A DNA stretch of 64,000 nt, from NCBI RefSeq assembly GCF_000263715.2, contig NZ_CM001514.1:2280936-2344935 (forward strand), written 5' to 3'. Source of the stretch: Pseudomonas synxantha BG33R (GTDB taxonomy: Bacteria; Pseudomonadota; Gammaproteobacteria; Pseudomonadales; Pseudomonadaceae). The position numbers and the translations under genes were made by a program. A model generated the notes under the pieces. That model made no database searches. It saw nothing but the letters and a program-made list of their open reading frames with translations, and was not told the DNA's origin. This document shows positions 24,788-33,659 of the stretch, one piece after another (the stretch's first letter is position 1; each line of letters starts with the position of its first letter).

Positions 24788-26611
24788 ATGACTACGCCGT
24801 TTGATCCAAGTGCCTTTCTCTCGACCTGCAGTGGCCGCCCCGGCGTGTACCGCATGTTCGACAGCGAGGCGCGCCTGCTGTATGTGGGCAAAGCCAAGAA
24901 CCTGAAGAACCGGCTGGCGAGTTATTTTCGCAAGACCGGCCTTGCGCCGAAAACCGCCGCCCTGGTGGCGCGTATCGCCCAGGTCGAAACCACCATCACC
25001 GCCAATGAAACCGAGGCGCTGCTGCTTGAGCAGACGCTGATCAAGGAATGGCGGCCGCCCTACAACATCTTGTTGCGTGACGATAAATCCTACCCTTACG
25101 TGTTTTTATCGGATGGCAACTTCCCGCGCCTGAGCATTCACCGTGGGGCGAAAAAGCAAAAGGGCAAGTACTTCGGGCCTTATCCCAGCGCCGGGGCGAT
25201 TCGTGAAAGCCTGAGCCTGCTGCAAAAAACCTTTTTTGTGCGCCAGTGCGAAGACAGCTTCTACAAGAACCGCACGCGGCCGTGCCTGCAATACCAGATC
25301 AAGCGCTGCAAAGCGCCCTGTGTGGGCCTGGTTGAGCCGGCAGAGTACGCCGAGGATGTGCGCCACTCGGTGATGTTCCTCGAGGGGCGCAGCAACGCGC
25401 TCACCGATGAGCTGTCCGGGGCCATGGAGCAGGCGGCCAGCACCCTGGATTTCGAAAAGGCTGCCGAGCTACGCGACCAGATCTCCCTGCTGCGTCGCGT
25501 CCAGGACCAGCAAAGCATGGAAGGCGGCACCGGTGACGTCGACGTGATCGCCGCGTTCGTCAACCCGGGCGGCGCCTGTGTGCACCTGATCAGCGTGCGT
25601 GGCGGGCGGGTGCTGGGCAGCAAGAACTTCTTCCCGCAGACCGGTATCGACGAAGACGTTGCCGAGGTGATGGCCGCATTCCTTGGCCAGTACTACGTGA
25701 GCAGCCCAGAGCGCGACCTGCCCTCGGAGCTGATCGTCAATGTGGTACACGAAGACTTCCCCACCTTGATCGAAGCGATCCACGAGCTGCGGGGCCGCGA
25801 GCTGGACATCAGCCACCGCGTACGCGGCACCCGTGCCCGCTGGCAGCAACTGGCCGTGACCAACGCCGAACAGGCCCTGAGCGCGCGCCTGGCCAATCGA
25901 CAGCACGTTGCCACACGCTTCGACGCTCTGGCCGAAGTCCTCAACCTGGACGAGCCGCCCCAGCGCCTGGAGTGCTACGACATCAGCCACTCCAGCGGTG
26001 AGGCCACGGTGGCCTCCTGCGTGGTGTTCGGGCCGGAAGGGCCGATCAAGTCCGACTACCGGCGCTACAACATCGAAGGCGTTACCGCCGGCGATGACTA
26101 CGCCGCGATGCACCAGGCGCTCACGCGGCGTTTCAGCAAGTTGAAGGACGGGGAGGGCAAGCTGCCCGATATCCTGCTGGTAGACGGCGGCAAGGGCCAG
26201 CTGTCCATGGCGCGAGACGTGCTCAACGAGCTGGCCGTGCCCGACCTGATCCTGCTCGGCGTCGCCAAGGGCACCACGCGCAAGGCCGGTTTCGAGACGT
26301 TGTACTTGAATGATGCCGCCCATGAGTTCACGTTGAAGGGCGACTCGCCTGCGCTGCACCTGATTCAACAAATCCGTGACGAAGCCCACCGTTTCGCCAT
26401 TACCGGCCACCGCGCGCGCCGTGGCAAAACCCGGCGAACCTCAACCCTGGAAGGGGTGGCAGGGGTTGGCCCGACGCGGCGTCGCGACTTGCTTAAACAT
26501 TTTGGTGGCTTGCAGGAGCTCTCCCGTGCCAGCATTGACGAAATAGCCAAAGCACCCGGTATCAGTAAAAAGCTCGCTGAATTGATTTATGCCAATCTGC
26601 ACAGCGAATAG
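24788..26611 (+). CDS. uvrC: Excinuclease ABC subunit C
   Basis: 607 aa, the dual-incision nuclease of nucleotide excision repair. N-terminal GIY-YIG domain ([24 protein letters not shown]); UVR domain near 200-240 ([16 protein letters not shown]); RNase H-like endonuclease domain ([45 protein letters not shown]); and a C-terminal tandem HhH ([19 protein letters not shown]). Full length. It is cotranscribed with gacA and followed by pgsA. Confidence 0.98.
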   Translation: MTTPFDPSAFLSTCSGRPGVYRMFDSEARLLYVGKAKNLKNRLASYFRKTGLAPKTAALVARIAQVETTITANETEALLLEQTLIKEWRPPYNILLRDDKSYPYVFLSDGNFPRLSIHRGAKKQKGKYFGPYPSAGAIRESLSLLQKTFFVRQCEDSFYKNRTRPCLQYQIKRCKAPCVGLVEPAEYAEDVRHSVMFLEGRSNALTDELSGAMEQAASTLDFEKAAELRDQISLLRRVQDQQSMEGGTGDVDVIAAFVNPGGACVHLISVRGGRVLGSKNFFPQTGIDEDVAEVMAAFLGQYYVSSPERDLPSELIVNVVHEDFPTLIEAIHELRGRELDISHRVRGTRARWQQLAVTNAEQALSARLANRQHVATRFDALAEVLNLDEPPQRLECYDISHSSGEATVASCVVFGPEGPIKSDYRRYNIEGVTAGDDYAAMHQALTRRFSKLKDGEGKLPDILLVDGGKGQLSMARDVLNELAVPDLILLGVAKGTTRKAGFETLYLNDAAHEFTLKGDSPALHLIQQIRDEAHRFAITGHRARRGKTRRTSTLEGVAGVGPTRRRDLLKHFGGLQELSRASIDEIAKAPGISKKLAELIYANLHSE

Positions 26612-26643
26612 AATGCCTTCTCACCTCGTAGCCAGTTGTGCCG

Positions 26644-27204
26644 ATGAATATCCCTAATCTGATCACCGTACTACGCGTCCTGCTTATCCCGATTTTCATT
26701 TTGTTGTTCTATTTGCCGTATGAATGGAGCTACGTCGCGTCCAGTTCGGTATTTGCCTTCGCAGCCGCCACCGACTGGCTCGACGGCTACCTGGCCCGCC
26801 GCCTGGAACAGAGCACGCCGTTCGGCGCGTTCCTCGACCCCGTGGCCGACAAACTCATGGTCGCCGTCGCCCTGGTGCTGCTGGTGCAGGAACACGGCAA
26901 CCTGTGGCTGACCCTGCCGGCTGCCGTCATCATCGGCCGCGAGATCGTCGTCTCGGCCCTGCGCGAATGGATGGCCGAAATCGGCGCCCGCGCCCACGTC
27001 GCCGTATCGAACATGGGCAAATGGAAAACCGCGGCGCAGATGCTCGCGCTGGTCATCCTGCTGGCCAACCCGTCGGACTTCTCGTTCTGGGTGCTTACCG
27101 GCTACGCCTTGCTGCTCGTTGCCGCTGGCCTGACCCTGTGGTCCATGCTGCAATATCTGCGTGCGGCCTGGCCCCATCTGCGAACCACCGTTGAAAAGAA
27201 ATAA
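26644..27204 (+). CDS. pgsA: CDP-diacylglycerol-glycerol-3-phosphate 3-phosphatidyltransferase
   Basis: 186 aa inner-membrane enzyme that makes phosphatidylglycerophosphate, the precursor of phosphatidylglycerol and cardiolipin. The CDP-alcohol phosphatidyltransferase signature is visible as [27 protein letters not shown], with the Asp residues that bind metal. The ATG at 26644 is preferred over a GTG two codons upstream. Confidence 0.97.
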   Translation: MNIPNLITVLRVLLIPIFILLFYLPYEWSYVASSSVFAFAAATDWLDGYLARRLEQSTPFGAFLDPVADKLMVAVALVLLVQEHGNLWLTLPAAVIIGREIVVSALREWMAEIGARAHVAVSNMGKWKTAAQMLALVILLANPSDFSFWVLTGYALLLVAAGLTLWSMLQYLRAAWPHLRTTVEKK

Positions 27205-27224
27205 AACTTTTTTGAATCAAGGGG

Positions 27225-27252
27225 TTGACGGGTGCTGAGGATCCTATAGAAT
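27225..27252 (+). promoter_or_regulatory. Promoter of tRNA-Gly
   Basis: TTGACG (27225-27230), 16 bp, TAGAAT (27247-27252), a good sigma70 promoter 12 bp before the tRNA. Confidence 0.7.
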
Positions 27253-27264
27253 GCGCATCACCAA

Positions 27265-27340
<76 letters not shown>

Positions 27341-27382
27341 AATATTGCACTACAGAGTTCCACTGAATTCTGTAAGTGATTG

Positions 27383-27408
27383 AAAAAAGGGCCTTTAGGC
27401 CCTTTTTT
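27383..27408 (+). terminator. Rho-independent terminator after tRNA-Gly
   Basis: AAAAAAGGGCC-TTTA-GGCCCTTTTTT, a symmetric hairpin with A and T tracts, active on both strands. Confidence 0.85.
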
Positions 27409-27450
27409 CGTTCCAGCGGGAACCACTGAAGTCCAGCTCCATCCAGTGCT

Positions 27451-27474
27451 TTTAAGTCCCGATTTAAGTCCCGA
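27451..27474 (+). repeat. Perfect 12-bp tandem repeat, probable integrase arm sites
   Basis: TTTAAGTCCCGA is repeated twice without a gap, 110 bp past the tRNA and 100 bp before the integrase gene. Tandem arm-type sites in this position are typical of P4-like integrases. Confidence 0.55.
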
Positions 27475-27575
27475 ATGAGGATCTTGAATTTGGATGTACA
27501 CTGAATCGGTTTTTTGCTGGAGCAGCTTGGATAGCGAGACGAGCATCTGGCCCTGACTCTGTTCAGGAGCTCGCT

Positions 27576-29417
27576 ATGGCACTCTCGGATACGACCGTTC
27601 GGCAAGCCCGAATCACCGGCAATGACTATACGATAGGCGACACGGATGGGCTGGCGCTCAACGTGACCGCCCGCGGCGGAAAAATCTGGCGTTTCAGATA
27701 CTACTGGGCGGGCGTGCAGAAGCGCATGTCTCTGGGTAGTTATCCGCAAATCAGCCTCAAAGAAGCCCGTGCGCGACGTGATGAGGCGCGCGCCTTGGTC
27801 GCCCAAGGCATCAATCCCTATGAGCACCGTAAACAGCAGCGTCGTGCTGTTCGTTTTGCGGCAGAGCACACCTTCGAGGCCGTGTTCAATCAGTGGGTGG
27901 AGTTCCGCAGGCTAAGCCTGAAGGAGGGCCGCCAGAGTACGCTCTCGCAAATCTTGCGAATCTTCAATAAAGACGTCCTGCCCACTCTGGGCGGGCGGTC
28001 CGTCTACGATATCAATCGTCACGATCTGCTGGATTTATTAAGCAGGATCGAACAGCGCAAGGCCTTAACGACCGCCGAAAAATGCCGGACCTGGTTCAAC
28101 CAATTGTTCCGCTATGCGCTGGTGAAAATCGAGGGGCTGGAATACAACCCGGCTTCGGACCTTGATGTGGTCGCACTTCCCAAACCTCCCGTGACGCACA
28201 ATCCGTTTCTCCGCATGGACGAGCTCCCGGGGTTGATGGCTGCGCTTCGAAACTACGGCGGTGCCGACCAAACTCGGCTTGGCCTTCGGTTGTTGTTGCT
28301 GGCCGGTGTCCGCACGGGCGAATTGCGCTTGGCAACACCCGACCAGTTCGATCTGGAGAAGCGCTTGTGGGTCATACCGGCGGAAATGGTGAAACAACTC
28401 CAGCTAGCGATGCGGAAGCCAGGTAAGCAGACCCAAAATGTACCGCCTTATATCGTGCCGCTGTCGGTTCAGGCGCTGGAGATCGTGCGCCACATGCTGG
28501 ACCAAGTTGTCCCCGCACAGCGCTACCTATTTGCGCATCGAAGCGATCTAAGCAAACGCATCAGCGAGAATACGCTGAATGGCGCGTTACGTCGGATGGG
28601 GTATGCCGATCAACTTACTGGTCACGGGATGAGGGCAACGATCTCGACGGCGCTGAACGAGATTGGATATCCAAAGGTATGGGTGGACGCTCAGCTTTCT
28701 CATGCTGATCCGGATAAGGTTAGTGCGGCCTACAATCATGCTGAATATGTCGAGCAGCGTCGGACCATGATGCAGGATTGGGCGAACCGTCTGGACCTTT
28801 GGGGGCAGGGCCATTTAAAGGCAGCAAGCTCTCCGCTTACCATCCGATTGGAGGGCGCCGCTTCGTTGCCATCGCTCGAAAACGCGAGCGCAAATTCCGT
28901 TCAGTTCAGCGGCACCTTTCCAACGACAATTGTCTCGGTGCCCAAGGCTTCAGTTAGCAACGAACCAGCTCTTATCGCGTCGCACCAGTCGCCTGTCGTA
29001 CCGCTTTTGGTGCCGAGTGAAAAACTGCATCAATCTCATGTGTCTGACATCCAGCGCGAACGCGCCGAGATGCTTGCCATCTATGAGGCCGCAAGTAATT
29101 TGCCATTATTGGTTTTTGCTAAATTGGCTGGCAAATCCCGAGATCAGATCAACCGTGACATTAAGGCTCGGCGTCTGCTGTCCCTTAGCCTGGGGAATCG
29201 TGGTCAGCGCATTCCGGATTGGCAGCTTGATCCATTGCGGCACAAGTTGGTGCTTGCTGCGTTAGCGCTGTTTCCGGATGTCGATGCATGGAGGCTTTAT
29301 CGGACGGTCTGTGAGCCTCATGAGCGATTTAAGGGCCGTTCGCCGATCGATGCGCTCACTCTGGAGAATTTCGACGTGGCTGTACGAATCGTTTGTAGCG
29401 CCCTTGGCTCAAGCTGA
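27576..29417 (+). CDS. ICE tyrosine integrase (P4/clc type) with extended C-terminus
   Basis: 613 aa site-specific recombinase for excision and integration at tRNA-Gly. N-terminal DUF4102 arm-binding domain (residues 1-90), SAM-like core-binding domain (~100-200), and catalytic domain with R246 (VRTGELRL), H350-x-x-R353 (HGMRA), H376 (LSHAD) and nucleophile Y386. After residue ~430 comes an extension longer than in phage P4 but like clc-type IntB13. Its end has an HTH-like part (LAGKSRDQINRDIKARRLLSL) and a segment GRSPIDALTLENFDVAVRIV resembling the MbcA/ParS/Xre antitoxin domain. The start has CAGGAG 8 nt upstream. Confidence 0.93.
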   Translation: MALSDTTVRQARITGNDYTIGDTDGLALNVTARGGKIWRFRYYWAGVQKRMSLGSYPQISLKEARARRDEARALVAQGINPYEHRKQQRRAVRFAAEHTFEAVFNQWVEFRRLSLKEGRQSTLSQILRIFNKDVLPTLGGRSVYDINRHDLLDLLSRIEQRKALTTAEKCRTWFNQLFRYALVKIEGLEYNPASDLDVVALPKPPVTHNPFLRMDELPGLMAALRNYGGADQTRLGLRLLLLAGVRTGELRLATPDQFDLEKRLWVIPAEMVKQLQLAMRKPGKQTQNVPPYIVPLSVQALEIVRHMLDQVVPAQRYLFAHRSDLSKRISENTLNGALRRMGYADQLTGHGMRATISTALNEIGYPKVWVDAQLSHADPDKVSAAYNHAEYVEQRRTMMQDWANRLDLWGQGHLKAASSPLTIRLEGAASLPSLENASANSVQFSGTFPTTIVSVPKASVSNEPALIASHQSPVVPLLVPSEKLHQSHVSDIQRERAEMLAIYEAASNLPLLVFAKLAGKSRDQINRDIKARRLLSLSLGNRGQRIPDWQLDPLRHKLVLAALALFPDVDAWRLYRTVCEPHERFKGRSPIDALTLENFDVAVRIVCSALGSS

Positions 29418-29643
29418 AGTGCTGTCTCGTGCGGTGATAACGAATGTCGCTGCTTTCTTGGGCCCATCTAGAGCTACTCTTGAATGTGTGGACTACGCAA
29501 GTCGCCTGACGTTTCGGAGCTGGTCGGCTAGAGGATTCTATTGCGCAGGAAGACGCCATTTGGCAATATCCCGCTCCCGCACTCTCTTGTCAGCCCTCCA
29601 TCCCTCTCATTTGGGGGCTGAGTTTTTGAGGGGCGGGTAATCA

Positions 29644-29665
29644 CCCGGTCTCGTGCCGGGTTTTT
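29644..29665 (+). terminator. Terminator after the integrase gene
   Basis: ACCCGG-TCTCGTG-CCGGGTTTTT, short GC stem and T5. Confidence 0.6.
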
Positions 29666-29714
29666 ATGCGTTCGGCAGATACGGCTGGCGGATAAACATG
29701 GAATTCAGCTACCC

Positions 29715-29764
29715 CTCGTATGGGGTGCTAGGGGTCGAGTGTTCGAATCACTCCGTCCCGACCA
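29715..29764 (+). pseudogene. 3' fragment of a tRNA-Pro(GGG) gene (attachment scar)
   Basis: The last 50 nt of a tRNA can be folded: anticodon arm CTCGT-ATGGGGT-GCTAG (anticodon GGG after T33, one C:T mismatch), variable GGGTC, T-arm GAGTG-TTCGAAT-CACTC, acceptor 3' strand CGTCCCG, then A-CCA. A CGGGACG 5' end, as in tRNA-Pro, would pair with it, but the acceptor 5' strand and D-arm are missing. Such 3' ends are left by integrases that recombine in tRNA genes. Confidence 0.65.
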
Positions 29765-29780
29765 TATTTTTCAATGACTT

Positions 29781-29807
29781 AGCCCAATCATCACCGGTTG
29801 GGCTTTT
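29781..29807 (+). terminator. Terminator after the tRNA-Pro fragment
   Basis: AGCCCAA-TCATCACCGG-TTGGGCTTTTT; hairpin and T-tract 17 bp past the CCA, the position of a native tRNA terminator. Confidence 0.7.
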
Positions 29808-29822
29808 TCATGTCTGAAAAAA

Positions 29823-29843
29823 TACTCCCACATTTACTCCCAC
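29823..29843 (+). repeat. Second 12-bp-period repeat (arm-type-like)
   Basis: TACTCCCAC at 29823 and again at 29835. The 12-bp step equals that of the repeat beside the integrase at 27451, but the sequence differs, as expected for arm sites of another integrase. Confidence 0.45.
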
Positions 29844-30269
29844 GGATATTCTGGATCTAGTTGGCTTCGACGTCTAAGGGAGTCTAATGGGGGCACCGCC
29901 TTGTCTCTGCTGATCTACACCTGTCAGTGCTACAGGTGGGAGCCCGCTTGTGGCCGAGCTACCGGTCGCGACAGGATGCTAACTACCAAATGTAGCCTTT
30001 AGTCCTCACTGCAACCGAACATGCAGGTGATTCACAAGCTGGTCCGCGGTACCGAGTACCGACAGTTATGGGGTAATGCGTTCACGTGGCGGTTTTCGGG
30101 GTTTTCTAGTTCTAAGCGGCGTGAGCTAAGGAGGGCTTTGGCAATCGGCTCCACTCAAGCAAGCTCGATGTGTTTCATTGAATGGCAATATGGCATAGTG
30201 GTAGCACAAGTCTGTTGCATGCCCGCAACGTGGCCGCAACGCCGAAATAGAATATTGCCGAAGCTCCTC
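29844..30269 (+). promoter_or_regulatory. Intergenic region upstream of the ABC-3C operon
   Basis: About 425 bases. An open frame continues here from 30021 in phase with the CTD gene, but its residues look non-coding. TAGAAT at 30247-30252 could be a -10 element. Nothing else is clear. Confidence 0.3.
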
Positions 30270-31310
30270 ATGCCCAAGAAACCGGCCCCAAATCAACTTG
30301 TCGTCAAGCGCGGAGCAATCCCCCCCTCTGTGTATCTGATGCATATATCGGATAAAGAATGGGAGCTTTTTATCGAGGATGCTTGCCGGCATGGCGGAAG
30401 GTATTTTCAGGTTAAGCGGCTGGGCAATGCCAATGATAAAGGGCGGGATGTGGAAGCGCGCTTCCAGGGTGCGCTTGTGGCTGATGGTTGGGACCTTTTT
30501 CAAGCGAAACACTATAAAGACCGATTGACGCCCAGTGATGCCTTCCCGGAAATAGCTAAATTTATTGGTCATTTACTGTCGAAAAGTTACCCGGTTCCTC
30601 GTAAGTATTATTTTTGTGCCCCTCTTAATGCAGGGCCTGATCTTCATGATTTGCTGGCTGACCCTCAAAAACTTCGCGAAACATTTCTTGCCGCATGGAG
30701 GTCGGGTTCCCAAGGCCTAGGGCCTGAGAAGGCGAAGTTGACTCCAGAGATGGAGGCGTTTGTGATCGCGTTCGATTTCAGCCGTTTCGAAGAGTACTTG
30801 GTTCATGACCTCCTCGCATGGCACGAGCAAGATTCCTCCGCCCACTACAAGCTATTCGGCATCGAGCCTGAGCGCGGTGACGATCCCGAAGTGCCGAATG
30901 AAGCTCAAGCATACGAGATGGTGTATGTGACTGAGCTCCTTAATGTGTATGGTGAGCTCGATGGTACGCCAATAGCATTGAAGGATGTTCTCGACTCAGA
31001 AATTTACAACGACCATTTTGCTGCTGCTCGCGAGGCTTTTTACTCTGCGGAAGGGCTAAAACGGTTTAGCCGCGATATTTACCTTGAGGACGAGTTCGCA
31101 AAACTTCTCGATATGGTTAGAAAAGGGATCAAGCTAAAGGTGTACAGCCCAAGTTTAAAAACGGGGATGGAGCGCCATGATGCAGCCATAGGTGCAGTTA
31201 GTAGCGTCGCTCTCACAGATAGTGCTCTGCATCCTCGACTTCGGGGCGGAGATTTGCCGGGCACATGCCATCACCTAGTTAATGACAAGCACTTAAAATG
31301 GGTTCGATAA
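30270..31310 (+). CDS. ABC-3C system effector: Mrr-like nuclease plus C-terminal domain protein
   Basis: About 346 aa. Residues 30-85 look like a PD-(D/E)xK restriction-type domain: ELFIEDACR helix, D60 in KGRDVEARF, then WDLFQAKHYK with Q78-x-K80, the Mrr variant. The remainder (~100-330) matches the CTD that defines the first protein of ABC three-component systems, including FDFSRFEEYLVHDLL and NDHFAAAREAFYSAEGLKRFSRD. The start at 30270 (MPKKPAPN) is inferred; the open frame extends to 30021 without family-like sequence. It overlaps the middle-component gene by 13 bp. Expected role: DNA-cleaving effector activated by the ATPase during phage or plasmid invasion. Confidence 0.75.
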   Translation: MPKKPAPNQLVVKRGAIPPSVYLMHISDKEWELFIEDACRHGGRYFQVKRLGNANDKGRDVEARFQGALVADGWDLFQAKHYKDRLTPSDAFPEIAKFIGHLLSKSYPVPRKYYFCAPLNAGPDLHDLLADPQKLRETFLAAWRSGSQGLGPEKAKLTPEMEAFVIAFDFSRFEEYLVHDLLAWHEQDSSAHYKLFGIEPERGDDPEVPNEAQAYEMVYVTELLNVYGELDGTPIALKDVLDSEIYNDHFAAAREAFYSAEGLKRFSRDIYLEDEFAKLLDMVRKGIKLKVYSPSLKTGMERHDAAIGAVSSVALTDSALHPRLRGGDLPGTCHHLVNDKHLKWVR

Positions 31311-31789
31311 AATCAAGGAAGCAACCCGAACTGTTCAATACCCCTTTTGAACTCGGGCTAAGGATGGTTTACCTGCTGTCAGCGCTTCGACCTGAAGGCG
31401 CTGATCTTCAAAAATTGGTGTTATTGGATTATGCAATTGTGTACTCGAGCGACGTCGGAGGGCCCAATAGTCTTCATACTCCAGTACCCTTTCGTAACGC
31501 CGAGTTGTTCAGCAGACGTGAGCGAATCGAGCAGGGTTTGTACCTGATGAGCACACGTGGCTTGGTCGATGTTGTACTGGATGATCGAGGTATGACCTAT
31601 GTGGCTGGGCCAAGCAGCTTCACGATGGTTGGCTCCCTATCATCAAAGTACTGGCGAGAGCTCGAGACTAGATGCAGATGGGTTGCAACTCGATTCGGAG
31701 CAAAAGAGTCAAGCGCGTTGCAGAGTGAGTTCGCTGAAAAAGGGCACCTGTGGGGTGCCGAACTTGATACCGTAAGGAGGCTATTGTAG
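31298..31789 (+). CDS. ABC-3C middle component (MC2-like)
   Basis: 163 aa. The sequence FNTPFELGLRMVYLLSALRP, followed by LQKLVLLDYAIVYSSDVGGP, PVPFRNAELFSRRERIEQGL and LYLMSTRGLVDV, is characteristic of the small winged-helix-like middle component of ABC-3C systems. These proteins are thought to bridge the effector and the ATPase, like kleisins or KITE proteins in SMC complexes. It overlaps the upstream gene and is separated by 2 bp from the ATPase, a tight operon. Confidence 0.75.
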   Translation: MGSIKSRKQPELFNTPFELGLRMVYLLSALRPEGADLQKLVLLDYAIVYSSDVGGPNSLHTPVPFRNAELFSRRERIEQGLYLMSTRGLVDVVLDDRGMTYVAGPSSFTMVGSLSSKYWRELETRCRWVATRFGAKESSALQSEFAEKGHLWGAELDTVRRLL

Positions 31790-31791
31790 AC

Positions 31792-33585
31792 ATGGCTGTC
31801 GCGCTTATTCAGCTGAAGGCATCCGGACCGGGAAAGCCAGACGCGCTCATTGATTTTAAGTTTCCAGCAACACTCGTTCGCGGGCCAAGCGACACGGGTA
31901 AGTCCTACATTCGCGACTGTTTATGGGTACTCCTTGGTGGCGAGAAAAACCCCAAGAAAATCCCTCAGGCAACCGGATACGACACCCTTACCTTGCAGCT
32001 GGACGGTGATGGGCAGTTGTATGAAATTCGCCGCGCATTAGCTGGAGGGGAGACAAGGCTGAGCTCACTTACATTAGCGGTGGACGGTGCGCATGCTCGT
32101 GAGGAGCTTGAAGAAGACATAGGTGATTTTCTTGTAAAAATGTCGGGTGCTGCTGGCAAGCTTTTACTTCGATCTCGTGCAAAAAAGGGATTTGTAACGG
32201 GCGGGGATTTACGTCACTGGTTTCTTCTATCGCAGCCGAACATGATCAGTGAAGACCCGACTAGTGGCCAGGTGGTATCGGCGACTCAGCGTATTGCAGC
32301 ATTCCACATGTTCATCACTGGCAGCGATGACGCTGCGATTGAGCTGACCAAGTCAAATGCGGAAAAACAACAGATTGTTGGGAAAGTATTAGGAGCGGAA
32401 GAAAGCCTAAAACGAGTGCGATCGGAACTGCCATCCGATCAGAGCCGTGACGAGATAGTCGATGCTCTTGAAAGGGTAGATAGCGTTTTAGGTGCCATGA
32501 CACAACGTTATGATGAGCGGGCGTCGCATCTGCGTGATGTTCGTGAGCAGATTTATCGTGTCGAAAGACAACTGATCGATGCTCGATCCAAACGTGAGCA
32601 CAGTCGAGCCATGGCCGACCGTTTTGAGTTGCTCGATGAAAAGTATCGTAGTGATAGTGAGCGGCTAGGCGCAACCTGGGAGGGTGTGTCTATGTTTCAA
32701 GCGCTAACTGAGGTGCCATGCCCCTTGTGCTGCGCTCCGCCTGGAGTGCAAACCGATCAACGACAGCTTATTCAAGGCAATCAAGATCTCTACAGACGAG
32801 CCCTGAAGGTGGAGCTGGAAAAGATCTCTGTTTTACGTCACGGATTGGCTGATGCCCTGAAACGGGAGCTCCAACGCGTTTCGGAGATTGATGCCCAAAG
32901 CCGAGAGTGGAGCGAAAGCCTTAAACAGTTGGAACAAGAAGAGCGTAAACGTTCAGCATCAACGCATCAGGAGTTCAGCGGGGATCCTAAGTCTCTAGCC
33001 TTACGTCGCAGTGAACTTTCTGAGTATCTAGCTAGATTCGAAGAGGAAAGCCACCTAGTCGCCGAAATTGAACGCCTGTCAAAATTCAAAGGCGGCAAGC
33101 AAACGCGTCTCGAGCGTAATGTCGGCGATGCCGCCAGAGATGTAGCTTCGCTTGCAAAGGAGTATTTGCATGCCTGGGGTTTTGAACTGATCGATTCTGT
33201 ATTGCTAGATGCGAATGTATGCGACCTCACCATTAACGGTCGTGCACGCCTTGATTTTGGTGCAGGTAAACGATCCATTTTCTTGGCAGCGCTAACCGTT
33301 GCCGTAATGGCTCATGCTATAGAAAAGGGGTACCCGCATCTCGGATTCGTCGTCATTGACTCGCCTTTAAAGTCTTATGCAGACCCCAAAAGTAAGGAGC
33401 AGCGAGATGTTGCAGTCCTCACGGTAACTGACCGCTTCTATAGCTGGCTTGCAAATTGGTCCGGCCCGGGCCAGATCATCATTCTTGAAAATCAGGATCT
33501 GAAGCAGATCGCGCGTGAATTGCTTAAACCTATTGAGTTTGTTGGAGATGCAGGGGACGAGGGACGTACTGGTTTTTACCCGTAG
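31792..33585 (+). CDS. ABC-3C ATPase (DUF3732, Rad50/SMC-like)
   Basis: 597 aa. Walker A is GPSDTGKS (residues 31-38). A long coiled-coil region (~190-460) is interrupted by C310-P-L-C313, a zinc-hook-like turn as in Rad50. The C-terminal lobe has the signature region and Walker B LGFVVIDSPL (Asp523), followed by the SYADPKSKEQRDVAV segment typical of DUF3732. The protein should dimerise through ATP heads and a hook, sensing DNA or a replication intermediate and licensing the effector. Last gene of the operon. Confidence 0.8.
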   Translation: MAVALIQLKASGPGKPDALIDFKFPATLVRGPSDTGKSYIRDCLWVLLGGEKNPKKIPQATGYDTLTLQLDGDGQLYEIRRALAGGETRLSSLTLAVDGAHAREELEEDIGDFLVKMSGAAGKLLLRSRAKKGFVTGGDLRHWFLLSQPNMISEDPTSGQVVSATQRIAAFHMFITGSDDAAIELTKSNAEKQQIVGKVLGAEESLKRVRSELPSDQSRDEIVDALERVDSVLGAMTQRYDERASHLRDVREQIYRVERQLIDARSKREHSRAMADRFELLDEKYRSDSERLGATWEGVSMFQALTEVPCPLCCAPPGVQTDQRQLIQGNQDLYRRALKVELEKISVLRHGLADALKRELQRVSEIDAQSREWSESLKQLEQEERKRSASTHQEFSGDPKSLALRRSELSEYLARFEEESHLVAEIERLSKFKGGKQTRLERNVGDAARDVASLAKEYLHAWGFELIDSVLLDANVCDLTINGRARLDFGAGKRSIFLAALTVAVMAHAIEKGYPHLGFVVIDSPLKSYADPKSKEQRDVAVLTVTDRFYSWLANWSGPGQIIILENQDLKQIARELLKPIEFVGDAGDEGRTGFYP

Positions 33586-33659
33586 GGTCAAACAGGTATT
33601 GAAATTATGCAGGTCGAGAAAACAAAGGGATTAATGACAGCCATTGAGCACCACGGAAA

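Noticed and set aside
29278..29640. 120-codon frame overlapping the integrase 3' end
   Set aside because: Starts inside the integrase gene in another frame with no ribosome-binding site and no family features.
30021..30269. N-terminal extension of the ABC-3C effector frame
   Set aside because: The residues look non-coding (MQVIHKLVRGTEYRQ...) and the family-like sequence begins near 30,270.
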